From positions 496,001 through 560,000 of the forward strand of contig JAJHZJ010000751.1 in assembly GCA_023548195.1 (NCBI GenBank): DNA of 64,000 nucleotides. The letters are read 5' to 3'. The position numbers were made by a program, and so were the translations under genes. The number at the start of each line of letters is the position of its first letter. Positions within the stretch are counted from its first letter, which is position 1. Under the pieces are notes generated by a model. That model made no database searches, was not told the DNA's origin, and was given only the letters and a program-made list of their open reading frames with translations. Below, in pieces: positions 1 to 12,059 of the stretch. The stretch is from Bettongia penicillata ogilbyi (lineage: Eukaryota > Chordata > Mammalia > Diprotodontia > Potoroidae).

Positions 1-927
1 AGTTGATAAATAAGGAGAGAAAGTACAAAAAGAATCTGGGAAATCAGCATTAATATAGAGAAGAAGCTGAGAAGGCTTTTCAAAGCAAACTTTCAGATAA
101 AGAATGGGTTTTCCATTGGGAGAGTTAGTTAACAAAGAAAAGAAAAGTCATAGTCTGAGATATATGAGTTGTTGAAAAGTTGATGCCCTGAATTGGTTGA
201 GGAAGCTTCCTCAACCTGGCAGTTCCTTCGACCAATGATATCCAAGGTCTAGTCCCCATGCCTAGATCTATCCCTTACAGATCATAGAACCAAATAATAA
301 TACTAAACAATAATATCTCTTAGACAAGACTCTTCCTTTACTTTCCGGCTACTAGAAATAACTCTTGCAGGGTATTCTGTTCCTGGGGATCTCTAAAACT
401 GTCTCTATAAAAAGATAATTCTACTCATTGAAACTGAATCTGTAATCCTGTAGGTATGGGACACTCTCTCCCCATGGAGAGTCATTCCTCACTTGCTTGA
501 TGGGCAAGGTAGGAGTGGTAAGGACAGGAGAAAGGAAAGTTCTACTCCTTTTAAACATTCCTCAAGTCTCTTCAGGATCTTCTTCTCTAGAGTCACTTCT
601 GGCTTTCAGTTTCCAGACAGAAGTGGGATGATGTCCGTCTCACTTCAGACTAATGAAAGGAGAATGATAATCTTGGAGGAAGCTGACATGAGAGGAGCTG
701 GCAGTCTCTATCACGTAAAGCATCCTCCACTTTCTACACTCAAGACCAGAGGATTTCCTCTTGGGTCAGATTTGAGACTTTACTTCTTATTGAATTTACT
801 ATCTCACTCCTAATGGGGTAGCTCCTTTATTTTATATTTTCTGGGCCCCATTTATTCTTTCTCTGATTTCTGTTTTGCTGTTGACTTGGATAAATGGGTT
901 TCTTTGCTAATTGTTGTATGTGTTCAT
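1..927. other. Unassigned sequence
   Basis: No repeat family or gene is recognised here. A 106-codon frame at 493-813 has no recognisable domain, signal peptide or codon pattern and is best treated as chance. Confidence 0.5.
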
Positions 928-1003
928 TATAGGGTTAGAGTTAGAGCACATTTAGGGTTAGGATTAGGTCATTTAGAGTTATGATTAGGGTTAAGGTTAG
1001 CTG
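928..1003 (+). repeat. Degenerate interstitial telomere-like (TTAGGG) patch
   Basis: The stretch contains many exact or one-off TTAGGG units: tagggttagagttag near 930, then ttagggttaggattagg near 951, then attagggttaaggttag near 982. Units are interrupted by short spacers. Interstitial telomeric repeats are well known in marsupial chromosomes; whether this is a break-repair scar or a chance simple repeat cannot be told from sequence. Confidence 0.6.
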
Positions 1004-1956
1004 CTGGGAAGGGAATCAAAGCTTGAATATAACATTGCGGTTCTCCTTTCACCATTAATTAACCATGATCAGCTTGAACATTAAAACCACATCCTTAGAC
1101 CAGCAATCTTTAAAGCAGTGAATGGATATAATTCTAGCCAGTTACCTCCTTTATCTAATAAAGCCAAGTTTCCCTTGGGGAAGGATGGGTGAAGAGGCTA
1201 GAGATGTCTATTCTGCCTCCCTTTGAGCCACACAATGATACCCTCCATGCTACATGTAAGTCACAGCCCAAGCTACAATGAGTAAGTACCAATTATGTGC
1301 AAGGTAATTCCACCTCTGCTCCCCCATCCCCCACAGGCCTCAGGCAAAAAGAGGAACCAGAGCTTTCATCTACTGCTGCTCATGTTTCCCAAAAGAGCCG
1401 GTTCCTTAAGGACACAAAGCAACTTGAAGCCCCTTCTTCAAGGCTCATCTCTTACCCACAATGTCGAAAGCCTCCTGTTTAAAGAGAAGCAGCCCTCCCT
1501 TTGACCTGAGGCCTAGTTCCACATGTCCTTTTAGGGAAGAAAAAAAAGAAAGTTAATAGGGAGTGGGACTGCCATTTCCTGATATGTAGCAAGAGTTTAA
1601 TAAATGTTTAATGAATGAATGAATTGCCTCAAGGACTGGGCCAAGAATACCCAGGCTAACTTAGATTCTGTATTTAAGATCTCATGGTCACTGAATGATA
1701 ACTAGAACTTGGCTTGAGAGTAACTAGTTCTGTTCTCCCATTTTACAGGTTAGAAACCTAAGGATAAGAAAGATTAAGGAGCACATATCTTACCAGGGAA
1801 GGAAATATGATTCAAAATAGTTCCTCTATTTCCAAAAACCAATGATTGTTCCACCATACCCTAGAATGTTGCTTTGGAAACCTTTTGTGTGTTTCATGGG
1901 AACACTTCTCTGTGTCTATAGTGCCCCACAATCACCTACATGAACACACGTGCATG
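1004..1956. other. Unassigned sequence with small ancient repeat scraps
   Basis: Mostly unrecognised. At about 1590-1625 the run ending aataaatgtttaatgaatga resembles the 3' tail of L2-family LINEs, and 1735-1785 contains a cattttacagg motif like a decayed MIR on the minus strand. Both are too short for firm calls. Confidence 0.35.
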
Positions 1957-1976
1957 CACACACACACACACACACA
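1957..1976. repeat. (CA)n microsatellite
   Basis: About ten uninterrupted CA units. Confidence 0.95.
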
Positions 1977-3597
1977 TTGCCCACCCTACCCCCATATATT
2001 TAATGCTGGCCATTTTTTTCTATGTGAAAACTTCAACGGGATTCCCTAAGTGTCACCTGAGTACTATAAGAGTTAGACTTTAAACTAAAATTTACTAGAT
2101 GATTTTTACATTCAAGAAGATATTTTAATTCACAGATACAGCTTTCTTTTCCTTTCCTAGTTTCAAATCTATTTTGAAAGCAGTTTAGGTTGGTGAACAT
2201 TTTTTTCTAGTATTTCTGACTTTTCTATAGTATCTTCCATCTGGTTTTAGGCCTGAGGATAGAATTGAGAAGAGGATAGCAGCTACTTTGTGCTATAATG
2301 CAAAGTAACACTTAGGACTAGAGACTAATAATGCTTTTTGGGTTGAAAAACCTAAGATGTGTCCATGGGAATCAGTATTTGCTTGTTTGCAGTGAAAACT
2401 AATAGGGTGTCTATTTCTTAGCGTTTCTTGCTCTGTCTCGATTTACTCTACTCTCTTAGAGCACCCATAGAATGCCACTGGAGTGCTTTGTAAACTCTGT
2501 TGGGGAAATTTATGATGAAAACAATTTATTGGCCCAATGAGGTTCTACAATGCCTCTTAAATTACACAGAGATGCATGCTGTGTGCAGTAATAAAGCTAT
2601 TTTGGAAAAGAAGGTGCTTTCTTACCCATAAAACATTCAAGTATTCCAAAGGCAAATAGAATAGAGGAGGGGAAAAATTAAAATGCAACAACAGAGCAAA
2701 TTGCATTCTGTTCCAAAGAGAATCCTTTATATGTGAATGCATTCAGATTCTATTACTTTGAAATCTCCATTTATTTGTATTATAGCAGTTAAAAAACATC
2801 TGAAACAGAATAAGTCTTCTCATCATTGATGACTTTAAAAAAAAATAAATTGCTTTGTAAGGAAATGCAAATTCTTAACTGTGTAATTAGTAATTAATAT
2901 CATTTGGGAATGAATAAATTATTTGTTTATATATGTGGTTTCCACTGAAAATAATTCATTTGGTTAAGTTTTGGGGGTACAGCATAATTCATGTGATATG
3001 ACATTCCAATTAGTAAACAGTAAATTCACTGCAGAAGGAAGTAGCAAATTACATTTTCTGTACTACTCACTTCCTTTTAAAGCAAACAATAAGTCATGAT
3101 ATGTGATGTTAGTTTTGAAAAGATGGTACAGGAAGATGGATCACACAGTTAATATGAATGAACAAAATTCAGGCACGCCTGATTTTTGCATTATTTTCTT
3201 CACAGGGAAAGTCAACTATTCCTTTTCTTCACTGGATTTTAAAGTAATATTTTCTGGAAAGGTCAGGAAGTGGTCAGATTTATCGCTTTTTTAAGATGTC
3301 TGTAAATACTAACAGCATTTGTATGAGCTACTTATCCAATAACAAACAAGTAGAAATACTACTGTATGAACACAGCCATAACAATCTCAATAGAATCTTG
3401 ATAATGAAACTAGAAGACAGAAGAATGATCTATTTATATGAGAAGTGTGAGCAAAAACCAATGGATAGCCATTACCATATTTGTGACAGGCAGAGAGTGA
3501 GGAAACCTCCAAAATATTCGATGAAAACAGTGTGGCAAATATTTGGAAGGACTTACAAAAGAATTGTATATAATGGTCAGATATGGTGATAGACAGG
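1977..3597. other. Unassigned AT-rich sequence
   Basis: No repeat family or gene recognised. A 97-codon frame at 3296-3589 has no recognisable motif. The part at about 2740-3110 is rich in TAAT-type motifs and shows no repeat signature. Confidence 0.4.
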
Positions 3598-3625
3598 GAG
3601 AGAGAGAGAGAGAGAGAGAGACAGC
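3598..3625. repeat. (GA)n microsatellite
   Basis: A pure GA run followed by an imperfect purine tract. Confidence 0.9.
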
Positions 3626-5499
3626 GACAGAGGGAGAAAGAGATCCTTTACCCTTTACCCTTTTCTGACTCTCAATGCCCTAATTTCATCTGACTTGTAC
3701 ATATTTAACTATTATAAATATGGAAGATTTGTTGCTAAAAATTAGGAAGCCCTAGGTTGTTCTATGTCTGACCTTGTACATTTTTCTCTTTGCATTCCCA
3801 GTCTCTCCTCTGGAAAATAAACTCAGTGTTAAAGTCTGGGACATGTTTCATGTTACACATGGTTTTCCTGTTTGTGGAAGGTAATATTCCTAGGAGAGCT
3901 CTTATGACCATATAATAGAAACATTAGGACAAATGCTCAACTTCCTCATTGATTGATCACTTTCATAATTACTAAGCCCAATTCTCTCAGTGTATAAGTC
4001 ACTCTTAAGGAGTAAATGAAGCCCTTTGGGAAGTTTCTTGAACTCTTTAAGGTATTGCTACAGGCAATTACTGCTTCAGGACATGAAATGATAACCTTGC
4101 AACCTAGAGACACGCAGCATCTCAAGGGATCTAACACCCTCAGAAAATAACTAATACGTTTGGAAGATTGTTCATAGAAGGCCCTTAATATGTTGAATGT
4201 GGAGTAGATAATATATAAGTTATAGGTCTTGTCCTCAAAAACAATTTTAAATTTAAAAAAAAAATTGCAAACTCATAACAACCCTTCTCCTTGAAATGGC
4301 CCAAGTCAAATGATACCACAGAAATTGTCCATATGTGTAAAAAAAAACATTTGTCGCATATAGATACTGGAAATTAGTAAGAGTCAAGACGAATGATCAA
4401 ACATTTATTAAATACCTACTTTATGTGAGGCACTGTGCTAAATTCTGGTTGACATGGGGAAAATGGTATTACCACACGAATGTTACTGGTGCTAGTGTCA
4501 AAGACCAGCAAACTCAGAAGTGGCATTCATGATCCCACGTTCTCTTTGAATTTTATTATAAATAAGAAAATGAAAAAGAAATCGTCAGACATTCTTTGGT
4601 CATAAAAATATTATGTATAAAATACTCTGCCAAATGTAGAGATACACAAGAAGATGAATCAGATGAGTTTTCCAAGATTTGTATAAGGAAAAGGGAGTAC
4701 TCGATAAAGTAACATGAGGAAGATGGTAGAAGGAACATCTGAGTAAATCAAAACAAGAAAAGGAAGCAAATAATTCTAAAACAGACTCTCTTGTGCCCTC
4801 ATTGTTAGAGTACTTTCTCATGGGTCTGTGATTTCAGCTTGGCCCCATATTAAAGACTGAAAGATAGAAATTCATCCCATTATCCAATACTATCACCTCA
4901 GAATCCATTCCTCCCCCACCATTAATAGTAGCGTTCAAATGGAGGTATTCTGAATCATTTTGCTATCTGCAACTCTACTACTGTGTGAATTTTTCTTCTC
5001 CTCTTGAATAATGATCTGTCCTTCAAAATCCCTCCTATGTAATTATCCTTAACAAGAGACTTTCTGAATGATACTTCAAATTCAAATTCATTCTCAGATT
5101 GAAATTTCAAATGCATAGTGATAAAGTATATAATATTTTCCCAAAACTATTCCCAAAGAAGGCAAAGTTTTGCCCTAACTCTTCAGTCCCACTGAAAATT
5201 AACTTCCTTCTCTAAGGAAATATCAAGAACAACACAGATGACCTCTGACAATATTTTAAAAAGATACCATCTCAGATGACATAGAAGATAGACTAAATAG
5301 TGAGATAATTTGATGATTGAAAGTGATTATTGTGTGTATGGAGTGTCTAAACAAAATATGTTAGTACAATTTTCCTTTTCTAAATATGAAAAAGATATAA
5401 ATAAGCAAAAAATTATGATTACAAATATTTTCTAGAATTTTTCCCATATTGGTCAATAATACTTAATGAAATGCTAAATGTAAGAAGAATCCAGGCAAA
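3626..5499. other. Unassigned, with one ancient interspersed scrap
   Basis: Within it, 4395-4480 resembles an ancient LINE/MIR-age repeat (catttattaaatacctac followed by a gcactgtgcta block), a module repeated at 7948-8060, 9975-10095, 39685-39830 and 47040-47160. The rest is unrecognised AT-rich DNA. Confidence 0.4.
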
Positions 5500-5930
5500 G
5501 AAACAATATCAAACCAATAAGTGACTATCAAGAGATAGAACTAATCTCATGAAGACTAGGAAAAATACATTTTTCAAGAGACTTTTTTATGAAGGTTTTT
5601 AAATTGAAGTTTGATAGAGCAGCAGTTAAGGACAAAAGATAGGGATGGTTATTCAGGAGTAGAGACTTAAAAGAAGCAGCCAGTGTCATAAAAATCTCAG
5701 AAAGAAGAGTATCCAAGAGGAAAAAGTGATCCACCATGTCAGATGCTACAAAGAGAACAAGAAGAGCGAAGATTAAGGCAGTCATTAGATTTGTCAATTG
5801 AAGACACGACATTGGACAGAATGGTGTCATTCGAATGATGAGCCAGGTTACAAAGAGTTAAGTGAATTAGAAGCGAAGGGAAGGGACTAAGGGCAGATAG
5901 CTTTTTCTCTAAGTTGTTTGAAAAGGGAAG
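5500..5930 (-). mobile_element. L2/CR1-clade LINE fragment, reverse transcriptase region
   Basis: Reading the minus strand from 5830 gives a peptide containing ASDMVDHFFLLDTLLS. This corresponds to the conserved reverse transcriptase block of L2/CR1 LINEs that reads AFDTVDH followed by LLDTLLS. The aspartates of that block are retained but frames are interrupted on both sides. The match is to the same part of ORF2 as the plus-strand L2 at 50300-50560. It is an ancient, inactive fragment. Confidence 0.75.
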
Positions 5931-6009
5931 TAAAAATAAATGAAAGTGTAAGTGGGTGGTGGTGGGTTTGTTATTTTAAGTTTTTCTGATTGCCACTTCA
6001 ACCCTACTT

Positions 6010-6197
6010 TCCCTGTAAGCAGTCATAGATGACTGTCTTTTTTATAGATTAGGAAATTGAATGGAAGAAGGAGGTTGTTACCTTCCCATGCTAACACTAG
6101 TGGTGAATATTAGAGGCATGGCTTTAATTCAGATTCTCTGATTTCTCTGAGTCCAAGGCCAGTACTCAGCCTACTGCCACCAATCTGCCTCCCATGT
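6010..6197 (-). mobile_element. MIR-like SINE fragment
   Basis: Minus-strand signature of an ancient tRNA-derived SINE: a tatagattaggaaattga block, a spacer, then sequence like the reverse complement of a tRNA B-box region and a closing ctactgccaccaat. It is strongly diverged. Confidence 0.6.
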
Positions 6198-6926
6198 TAT
6201 TTTAACTCTTTACTCTGTACTGTGGGTTATTTTGAAACTTTCAATCATAATTTATCCCAACTTTCCATGTGAATTATATTTTACTTTAAAGAATTCTCTT
6301 CCTTTATTGCCTCACTCCATTTGTTTGGATACATTACTCCTTTATTTTTAATAAAATGCAAATTGGTTGAAAAATAATCTCAAGTTGTATGTTAAACCTC
6401 TTGGCTCTCTTACCAATTCATTCCCTGCTTTATACAGTTATCTTGTGCTCTGAACATTACATTATAACTTAATTATAGAGTATTGCAATATCACTGGAAA
6501 TCACAGATTCAAAACTACTGACATTTATCTCCCACTCAAAACAGAACCTAGGTTCCACATGATAGGCTGCTTACAAGTCAATCAGCAGTATCCCTTTTTT
6601 TTTTATTTGACACAAATGAGTGATCGTGGTAAAATGTTTGTAGTCATAAGCTGGCTATTCCATGCATTTGCCATTTATTTATATTTGTGTAAAGAAAAAT
6701 CTTATTTCTTTGCCTCAGCTATCCCAGAAAAATGCCATTGACTTGGGTAATTTTTAATTTGTATAAGTAATTATTTAAGTTTGAGATTAATTTTTTTTAA
6801 ATATTTGCTCATTGCATTCCTATCAGTCATTCCATAGAATATAATCTGCAAAAAGGTGTTCCTTACATATTGTAATTGCAATTAAATTCTATTTTAATTA
6901 AATATCTATATTTCTCTTTTACTGAA
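6198..6926. other. Unassigned AT-rich sequence
   Basis: No repeat or gene recognised. Confidence 0.4.
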
Positions 6927-6968
6927 ACACACACACATACAAACACACACACACACACACACACACAT
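6927..6968. repeat. (CA)n microsatellite
   Basis: An imperfect CA run with two early interruptions (cataca), then about 13 pure units. Confidence 0.95.
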
Positions 6969-7940
6969 ACTCCGAATCATCCTTTGGGAAATTTCATCTT
7001 GATTACACAAGGTGTACTTGGTGACCAGTTCATCCATAGCTATTTTCTGACATAGTGAATTGGAATAAGTATCCCCCTCATCTGGGCTCAAAGAATGACT
7101 GTTTGGGCTGCCATTGTAAAGACTACAGCACTGATAAGCTGCTGTGCCCAATCACCTTCGCCAAACCAGGCTAATTATGACAGTGCTAAATAAATTTCAT
7201 TGCATGCTGTTTATCTCTGTCTGTGAGCAACAGGGAAACTTTATTAGGGAAACACCAACCTTCTCCAAGACTGCCACTGAATTAATCATTCAGCCAAACA
7301 CTACCTCACAATAATCATGTGATGCATGACAAGTCGAGTGGCAATAATCACTTTGCTGTCTTGCAGGAATAGCCTATCATCCATGTCCCATATTACATCC
7401 TTATATTTCAATAACATCTTAGATCTCCATTAGTCAAGTAGGACTTTCCTCTAAGTAAATGTGGTAATAAAATGCTAATTATATTAGTGAATGAAGGACC
7501 CTAGTTTTTTTTGTCCATATTAAGCTTACCAATTTGAATTAATTGACTGACATTCTGGACTTGCAAATAGGGTTAATGAGGACCACTGGCTAATGCTCTG
7601 AAAAGCAACAAATTCAGGCTCCACAATAGGTTTTGAGCTGTTGTGATGGGCAAGCCTGATGAGCTAATGGGGAATAGGATCTATTAATTCCTCCTTTATA
7701 ATTTGATTTGAAAGCTGAGAAACACATCATCTGCCAATATAGCACTCTGTGGTTCAAGTAGTAGCATTGAAATGGCGGATATTTGTCACTGATGTTCTTC
7801 CCATTTGCACCTAATTACTCAGTTATAAAGAGTACGATAACCTGAGAATACATCTTCATGGACACATGTTTATTTGTAGACAAGATGATATCTTGAGAGA
7901 CCCTGGGGTATTGAAGTTGGAGACGTGGAAGGAAGGGGGT
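6969..7940. other. Non-repetitive AT-rich island, possible conserved noncoding element
   Basis: No repeat signature is seen from about 7160 to 7760. The stretch is rich in TAAT/ATTA core motifs (for example ctattaattcctcc at 7681) without microsatellite character. That texture is typical of vertebrate enhancers, but it is inference; no conservation can be measured here. Confidence 0.3.
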
Positions 7941-7947
7941 AGGAAGG

Positions 7948-8060
7948 CGTTTATTATGTACCTACTGTATGTCAGGCATTTTACTAAGTGCTGGGAAAGT
8001 AAAGACAAGAACCTGCCCATGCTTTCAAGGAGTACATAGTCAAATGTGAGCTAATTGTAC
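7948..8060. mobile_element. Ancient interspersed repeat scrap (L2/MIR age)
   Basis: Contains the tttattatgtacctactgta and gtgctgggaaagtaaagaca blocks, a module seen several times in the window. The family name is uncertain. Confidence 0.45.
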
Positions 8061-8888
8061 TAGGTAGCTGTGTTTTTATTATTTACTTGTTGCTTTTGAG
8101 AAGATATTTGCAACTAAAAGATTAGGAAAAGCTTTACATGAAATGTGGCCAAATAGAGAAGCTCATGTTTTATCCTAATGTCAACAGGGAGCCCTCAGAG
8201 TTTATTCAGTAGGGAAGAAAATGTAAATTGCAGACAAATTGCCAAATGGAGGTTCCACTCCAAAAGTTCCTCACAACAAAAATAATATCATTAATAACAA
8301 TAATCACAGCTGATTTTATTAATAATATTATTATTGTGAGTTCCAGACCAAAAGAAATGGTAAAAGGATCTCGGCATTTTCTCCTCATCTTCTATTAGAG
8401 GATTTCAATTGTATCACATTTATCTTTGTTTAATTTCATCTCTCCTGTTAAATGTTGAGCTCCTTGAGGAAAGGCATTCCACTTTTTAAATCGTATCTTC
8501 TTTAGCACCTAGTTGCAAGTTGTCTCATATGTTGAACGAGCAAATGCATTTTATTCAATCAGTATGCGTTCAGCCCTTGTCAAAGACAAGGGTAGGGTCT
8601 CTCCCTCCCAGCAATGAAGGCTGCAGCTTATGTTAAAAGTTCTAGTCCTGAAGCATAGATATCAACAAATCTATACACTAGTGGGTTCTTGGCAGAAACA
8701 TAATTAGCAATTTCTGTATAGGGAATAAGTGTTAGATAATATGATACATTATGAATTATCTAAGTTGCTAAAGGAGGAAGTGTTTCTAAAAATGCCACTA
8801 AATGAATTTCCCTTCTCTGTAATATCTAATCCCAAAGTCCAGGGTACTTACAGGAGGTGATTTATTTTTTTTTTATCTTTTTATATTT
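8061..8888. other. Unassigned, with AT hairpin and an L2 tail
   Basis: Holds a long imperfect palindrome of ATT/AAT units (8279-8341) and, at 8445-8545, an L2-family 3' tail on the plus strand (gagctccttgaggaaaggca, then tttagcacctag). The remainder is unrecognised. Confidence 0.5.
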
Positions 8889-9146
8889 GGGCAGCTGGGT
8901 GGTACAGTAGATGGAGCACTGGGTTTGAAATCAGAGACTTATCTTCATGAGTTAAAATCTGGCTCAGATACTTACTAGCTTTGTGACCCTGGGCAAGTCA
9001 CTTAATCCTGTATACCTCAGTTTCCTCATCTGTAAAGTGAGATGGAAAAGGTAATGGCAAAATGCTCCAGTATCTCTGCCAAGAAAATTGAAAAAAAGGG
9101 GTCATGAAGATTCTGACATGACAGAAATGATTCAACTATAATTAAA
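8889..9146 (+). mobile_element. tRNA-derived SINE, WSINE1/Mar1-like, near full length
   Basis: Starts at gggcagctgggtgg, carries a tRNA-like promoter head, then tgtgaccctgggcaagtc, cctcagtttcctcatctg, and ends gacatgacagaaatgattca. This order is the full consensus layout of the SINE seen at seven or more places here. It is about 258 bp and only mildly diverged. SINEs of this type are copied by L1 machinery and are a hallmark of Australasian marsupial genomes. Confidence 0.85.
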
Positions 9147-9974
9147 AAATACTTTGGATAAGGTAAGAAGTTGCTATGATATTATATCTGATTCCCTGCT
9201 TCTCAGTCTCCCCTTGGAGCTTTCTAGCATGTTATATGGTAAAGAGAGAACATGAGGATGCAGCACAGGGTTTTAGAGAGAGGAAACCAGTTGCTTGTAG
9301 AGGGAGGAAGTCATTCATAAAAACCTGTGTTCAAATTCAAGTGCTTTCTTTGACAATCCTACCCAGGGTGACTTAGAAGCAACCCTCTGTGTTTGAAGCA
9401 GTTAAGAAAGTTTGGGTGGGAATTGCAGCTCTGCATTGGTAAAGGGGATTCCTTGAATTCCTAAAGTAATGGATGAAAAGGAGAGACATAAAGTATTATT
9501 TGTGAGGGTTATGGTTATTTCAGGGGATAATGGGTGGGGAAGAGTAGGCTGACTGACTTGTCCATAGCTTTGCATGACTGATTTACATGGCCTTGAAACG
9601 TATTGTTCTTCTCATACCTTCCACTTTATAGGGTAGAGTAGTCTTGCATAATCCTATCTTTTGCAAAATTGAAGACTGTAACAAGAAAAAGGGTTTTATA
9701 TATAGATGTTCATTTGTATATGTGAATAATTTATATATTTAAACCATTCAAATGAGACAAATAAGTGATACACATATATGTCTCCAAGGGTATTTCTATC
9801 TTGAATTTGTCATTCAGTGGTTGCTTCTTGGAATTGCATTTCAAGTGTCTTCATGTGTATGTGTATGGAGGATAAAGAGAGAGGAGAGAGAGAGAGAGAA
9901 TAACAAAATGATATAGATAGATATAGAAATATAAGTAAATATATACCATATAAGAACATATCGTTGAGTAAATG
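9147..9974. other. Unassigned sequence with a (GA)n tract
   Basis: No gene or repeat family recognised apart from the GA tract at about 9870-9900. Confidence 0.4.
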
Positions 9975-10215
9975 TTTAGTTGAATTCAGGAAGCACTTAT
10001 TCAGTGAATATCATGGGTCAGGCTCAATGCCAAGCATACCAGGTCCAGAAAGACAAAAACTCATCAGTTCCAACCTTCAGAGTTCTCAGACTCACATTAA
10101 ACTGTGAACTCCTTAAGAACATTGTCCATTTTTGTCTTTCTTTGAAACCTGAGCAGTTAGCACAGTGACTGGCACATAATAGGCACTTGATAAATACTGG
10201 ATGATTTGTTGACTG
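9975..10215 (+). mobile_element. L2-family LINE 3' end plus adjacent ancient scrap
   Basis: From 10105 the sequence reads gaactccttaagaacattg, then tagcacagtgactggcacat and aataggcacttgataaatac, which is the usual L2-family 3' terminus. The preceding 9975-10095 block is the 'tattcagtgaatatcatggg ... caggctcaatgccaagc' type ancient module. Confidence 0.7.
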
Positions 10216-10690
10216 CAGGAAGGGATGAAAGATCCGACATGTACCCAGATGAAGAAAGGCAAAACAGGAACAGAGTCAGGAGAACTTTGTACACAGTAAC
10301 AACCATAGTGTACAAGGAATTTTTCTGGGAGACTTAGTCCTTCATAGCAATGCAAAGACCTAAAAAATTCCCAATGAATTTTTGAGGCAAAATGTCTTCT
10401 ACATCCAGAGAAAGGACTATGGAATTGGATCACCGATTGAAACAGAATATCTCTTGTGTTATGTTTTGTTTTGTTTTATGGTTTCTCCCATTCATTTTAA
10501 TTCTTCTATTCAACATGACTATGGTGAAATTGTATTTAATATGAATGTATGTGTAGAATCCATATAAGACTGCAAGCCATCTTGGGGAGCGAGTGGGGAG
10601 GGAAGGGGAAGGAAAGAAGGGAGAGGAAAAACTAAGATATATATAGAAGCAATTATAGAATACTGAAAGGAAAATAATTATTTAAAGAAG
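10216..10690 (+). mobile_element. 5'-truncated L1, 3'UTR only
   Basis: The sequence is collinear with the 3' ends at 18880-19305 and 23990-24360: the gacttagtccttcatagcaa block, catccagagaaaggactatg, caacatgactatggtgaaat, then a purine-rich stretch and a short A-rich end. No ORF2 coding remains. Confidence 0.8.
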
Positions 10691-11281
10691 ATGTGCAAAA
10701 CATAGACAAGACTAAGTACAAAGACATTTTACATTCCTTGGTATAAAAAGTAATGTCAATGATAGCATAGAAAAAAGGACCTAATCTACAATCAATAATG
10801 GTTCCAATCCCAACTCTACTGCTGGTCCTCTCTATAACCTTGGGCAAATCTTATTACATCTCTGGGTTTTAGTATCCTCATCTGTAAAATGAAGGACTTG
10901 GGGAGAGTTGCCATTAGTTCCTTTAGAGCTCCCCATCTAAGATCCACTTTTGTTGACTCTGTACTTTTAAGGTAAAATGAATCTTATATGGGAGTATTTG
11001 GAGGTGGGGGAGTGATCAAGAAATCCACTAATAGGATTTATCATTTGAGCCACATTTTGAATAAAAGTCTTACTGGGGACTGAGGGATGGGATGATGGCA
11101 GTGGGGAGGAGAAATGAAACTGTAGAATATTCCAGTTTTAGGGGCAGACTATAAAAATAAGTGATGCAGAAAATGGGTTGAATTTGGAAGAGCAACTTGG
11201 CCAGTCCAGTGGACATAAGCTATAAGAGCAAGATGATTGCAATAACAAACTAGAAAGAAAAAATTGAAGTGTTTATGCAGT
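10691..11281. other. Unassigned, with a MIR-like SINE at 10795-10925
   Basis: A decayed plus-strand MIR-like SINE lies at 10795-10925 (ataaccttgggcaaatc, then cctcatctgtaaaatgaagg). The remainder is unrecognised. Confidence 0.5.
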
Positions 11282-11940
11282 GATTTACTTTTTAAATAAT
11301 TTATTTTTAGTTTTCAACATTCACTTCCACAAGATTTTGAGTTTCAAATTTTCTCCCCATCTCTCCCTTCCACCCATCCCAAGACAGTGTGCATTCTGAC
11401 TATGCTTTCTGCCAATCTGCCCTCCCTTCTATCACATCACTCCCTTCCCTTATCCCCTTCCCCTCTATTTCTGGTGGGGCAAGACAGATTTCTATACCCC
11501 ATTGCCTGTATGTCTTATTTCCCAGTTGCATGTAAAAACAATTTTAACATTTGCTTTTTAAAACTCTGAGTTCCAACTTCTCTCCTTTCCTCCCTCCCCA
11601 CCCAGCCCCACTGAGAAGACTAGCAATTTGATATAGGTTACACAAATGCAGTCATGCAAAACACTTCTGTAATAGTCATGTTGTGGAACACTAACTATAT
11701 TTTCCTCCATTCTATCCTGCCCTCCCCATTTATTCCATTCTCTCTTTTGACCCTGTCCCTCCTCAAAAGAGTTTACTTCTAATTTTGCCCTCCTCCCATT
11801 TGCCATCCCTTCTATCATTTCCTTATCTCCTGCATAATGCCTCCCCCGCTACTTTCTTGTAGTGCTGGATAGATTTTCATACTGAGTGTTATGCTGTGAT
11901 TTCCAACGCTATTTCCTTCATGTATGCTATGTTCTCCTTC
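11282..11940 (-). mobile_element. HAL1-like 3'UTR, 5'-truncated
   Basis: Collinear with the 3' halves of the HAL1 copies at 54448-55500 and 57374-58415 in the same orientation. It starts with a T-rich run (poly(A) tail seen in reverse), then tttcaacattcacttccaca, caaattttctccccatctct, and blocks rich in ccctcc. ORF1 is missing. Sequence between 11941 and 12060 is not clearly assigned. Confidence 0.75.
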
Positions 11941-12059
11941 CCCATATCTGACTCCCATCTTCCCAGAGTTCCTTCATGTCCCAGGTAAATTCTGACTTTG
12001 ATGGGAAGCCTTTCTTTAAATATCTTAAGTCTAGTTTCTTCTCTCTATTGATTGTTTCC

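Noticed and set aside
493..813. 106-codon open frame
   Set aside because: No domain, signal or plausible gene context; chance frame.
3296..3589. 97-codon open frame
   Set aside because: AT-rich, unrecognised, no partner exons or splice context.
8889..8970. tRNA gene
   Set aside because: tRNA-like promoter boxes here belong to the SINE head, with no acceptor stem pairing or independent boundary.
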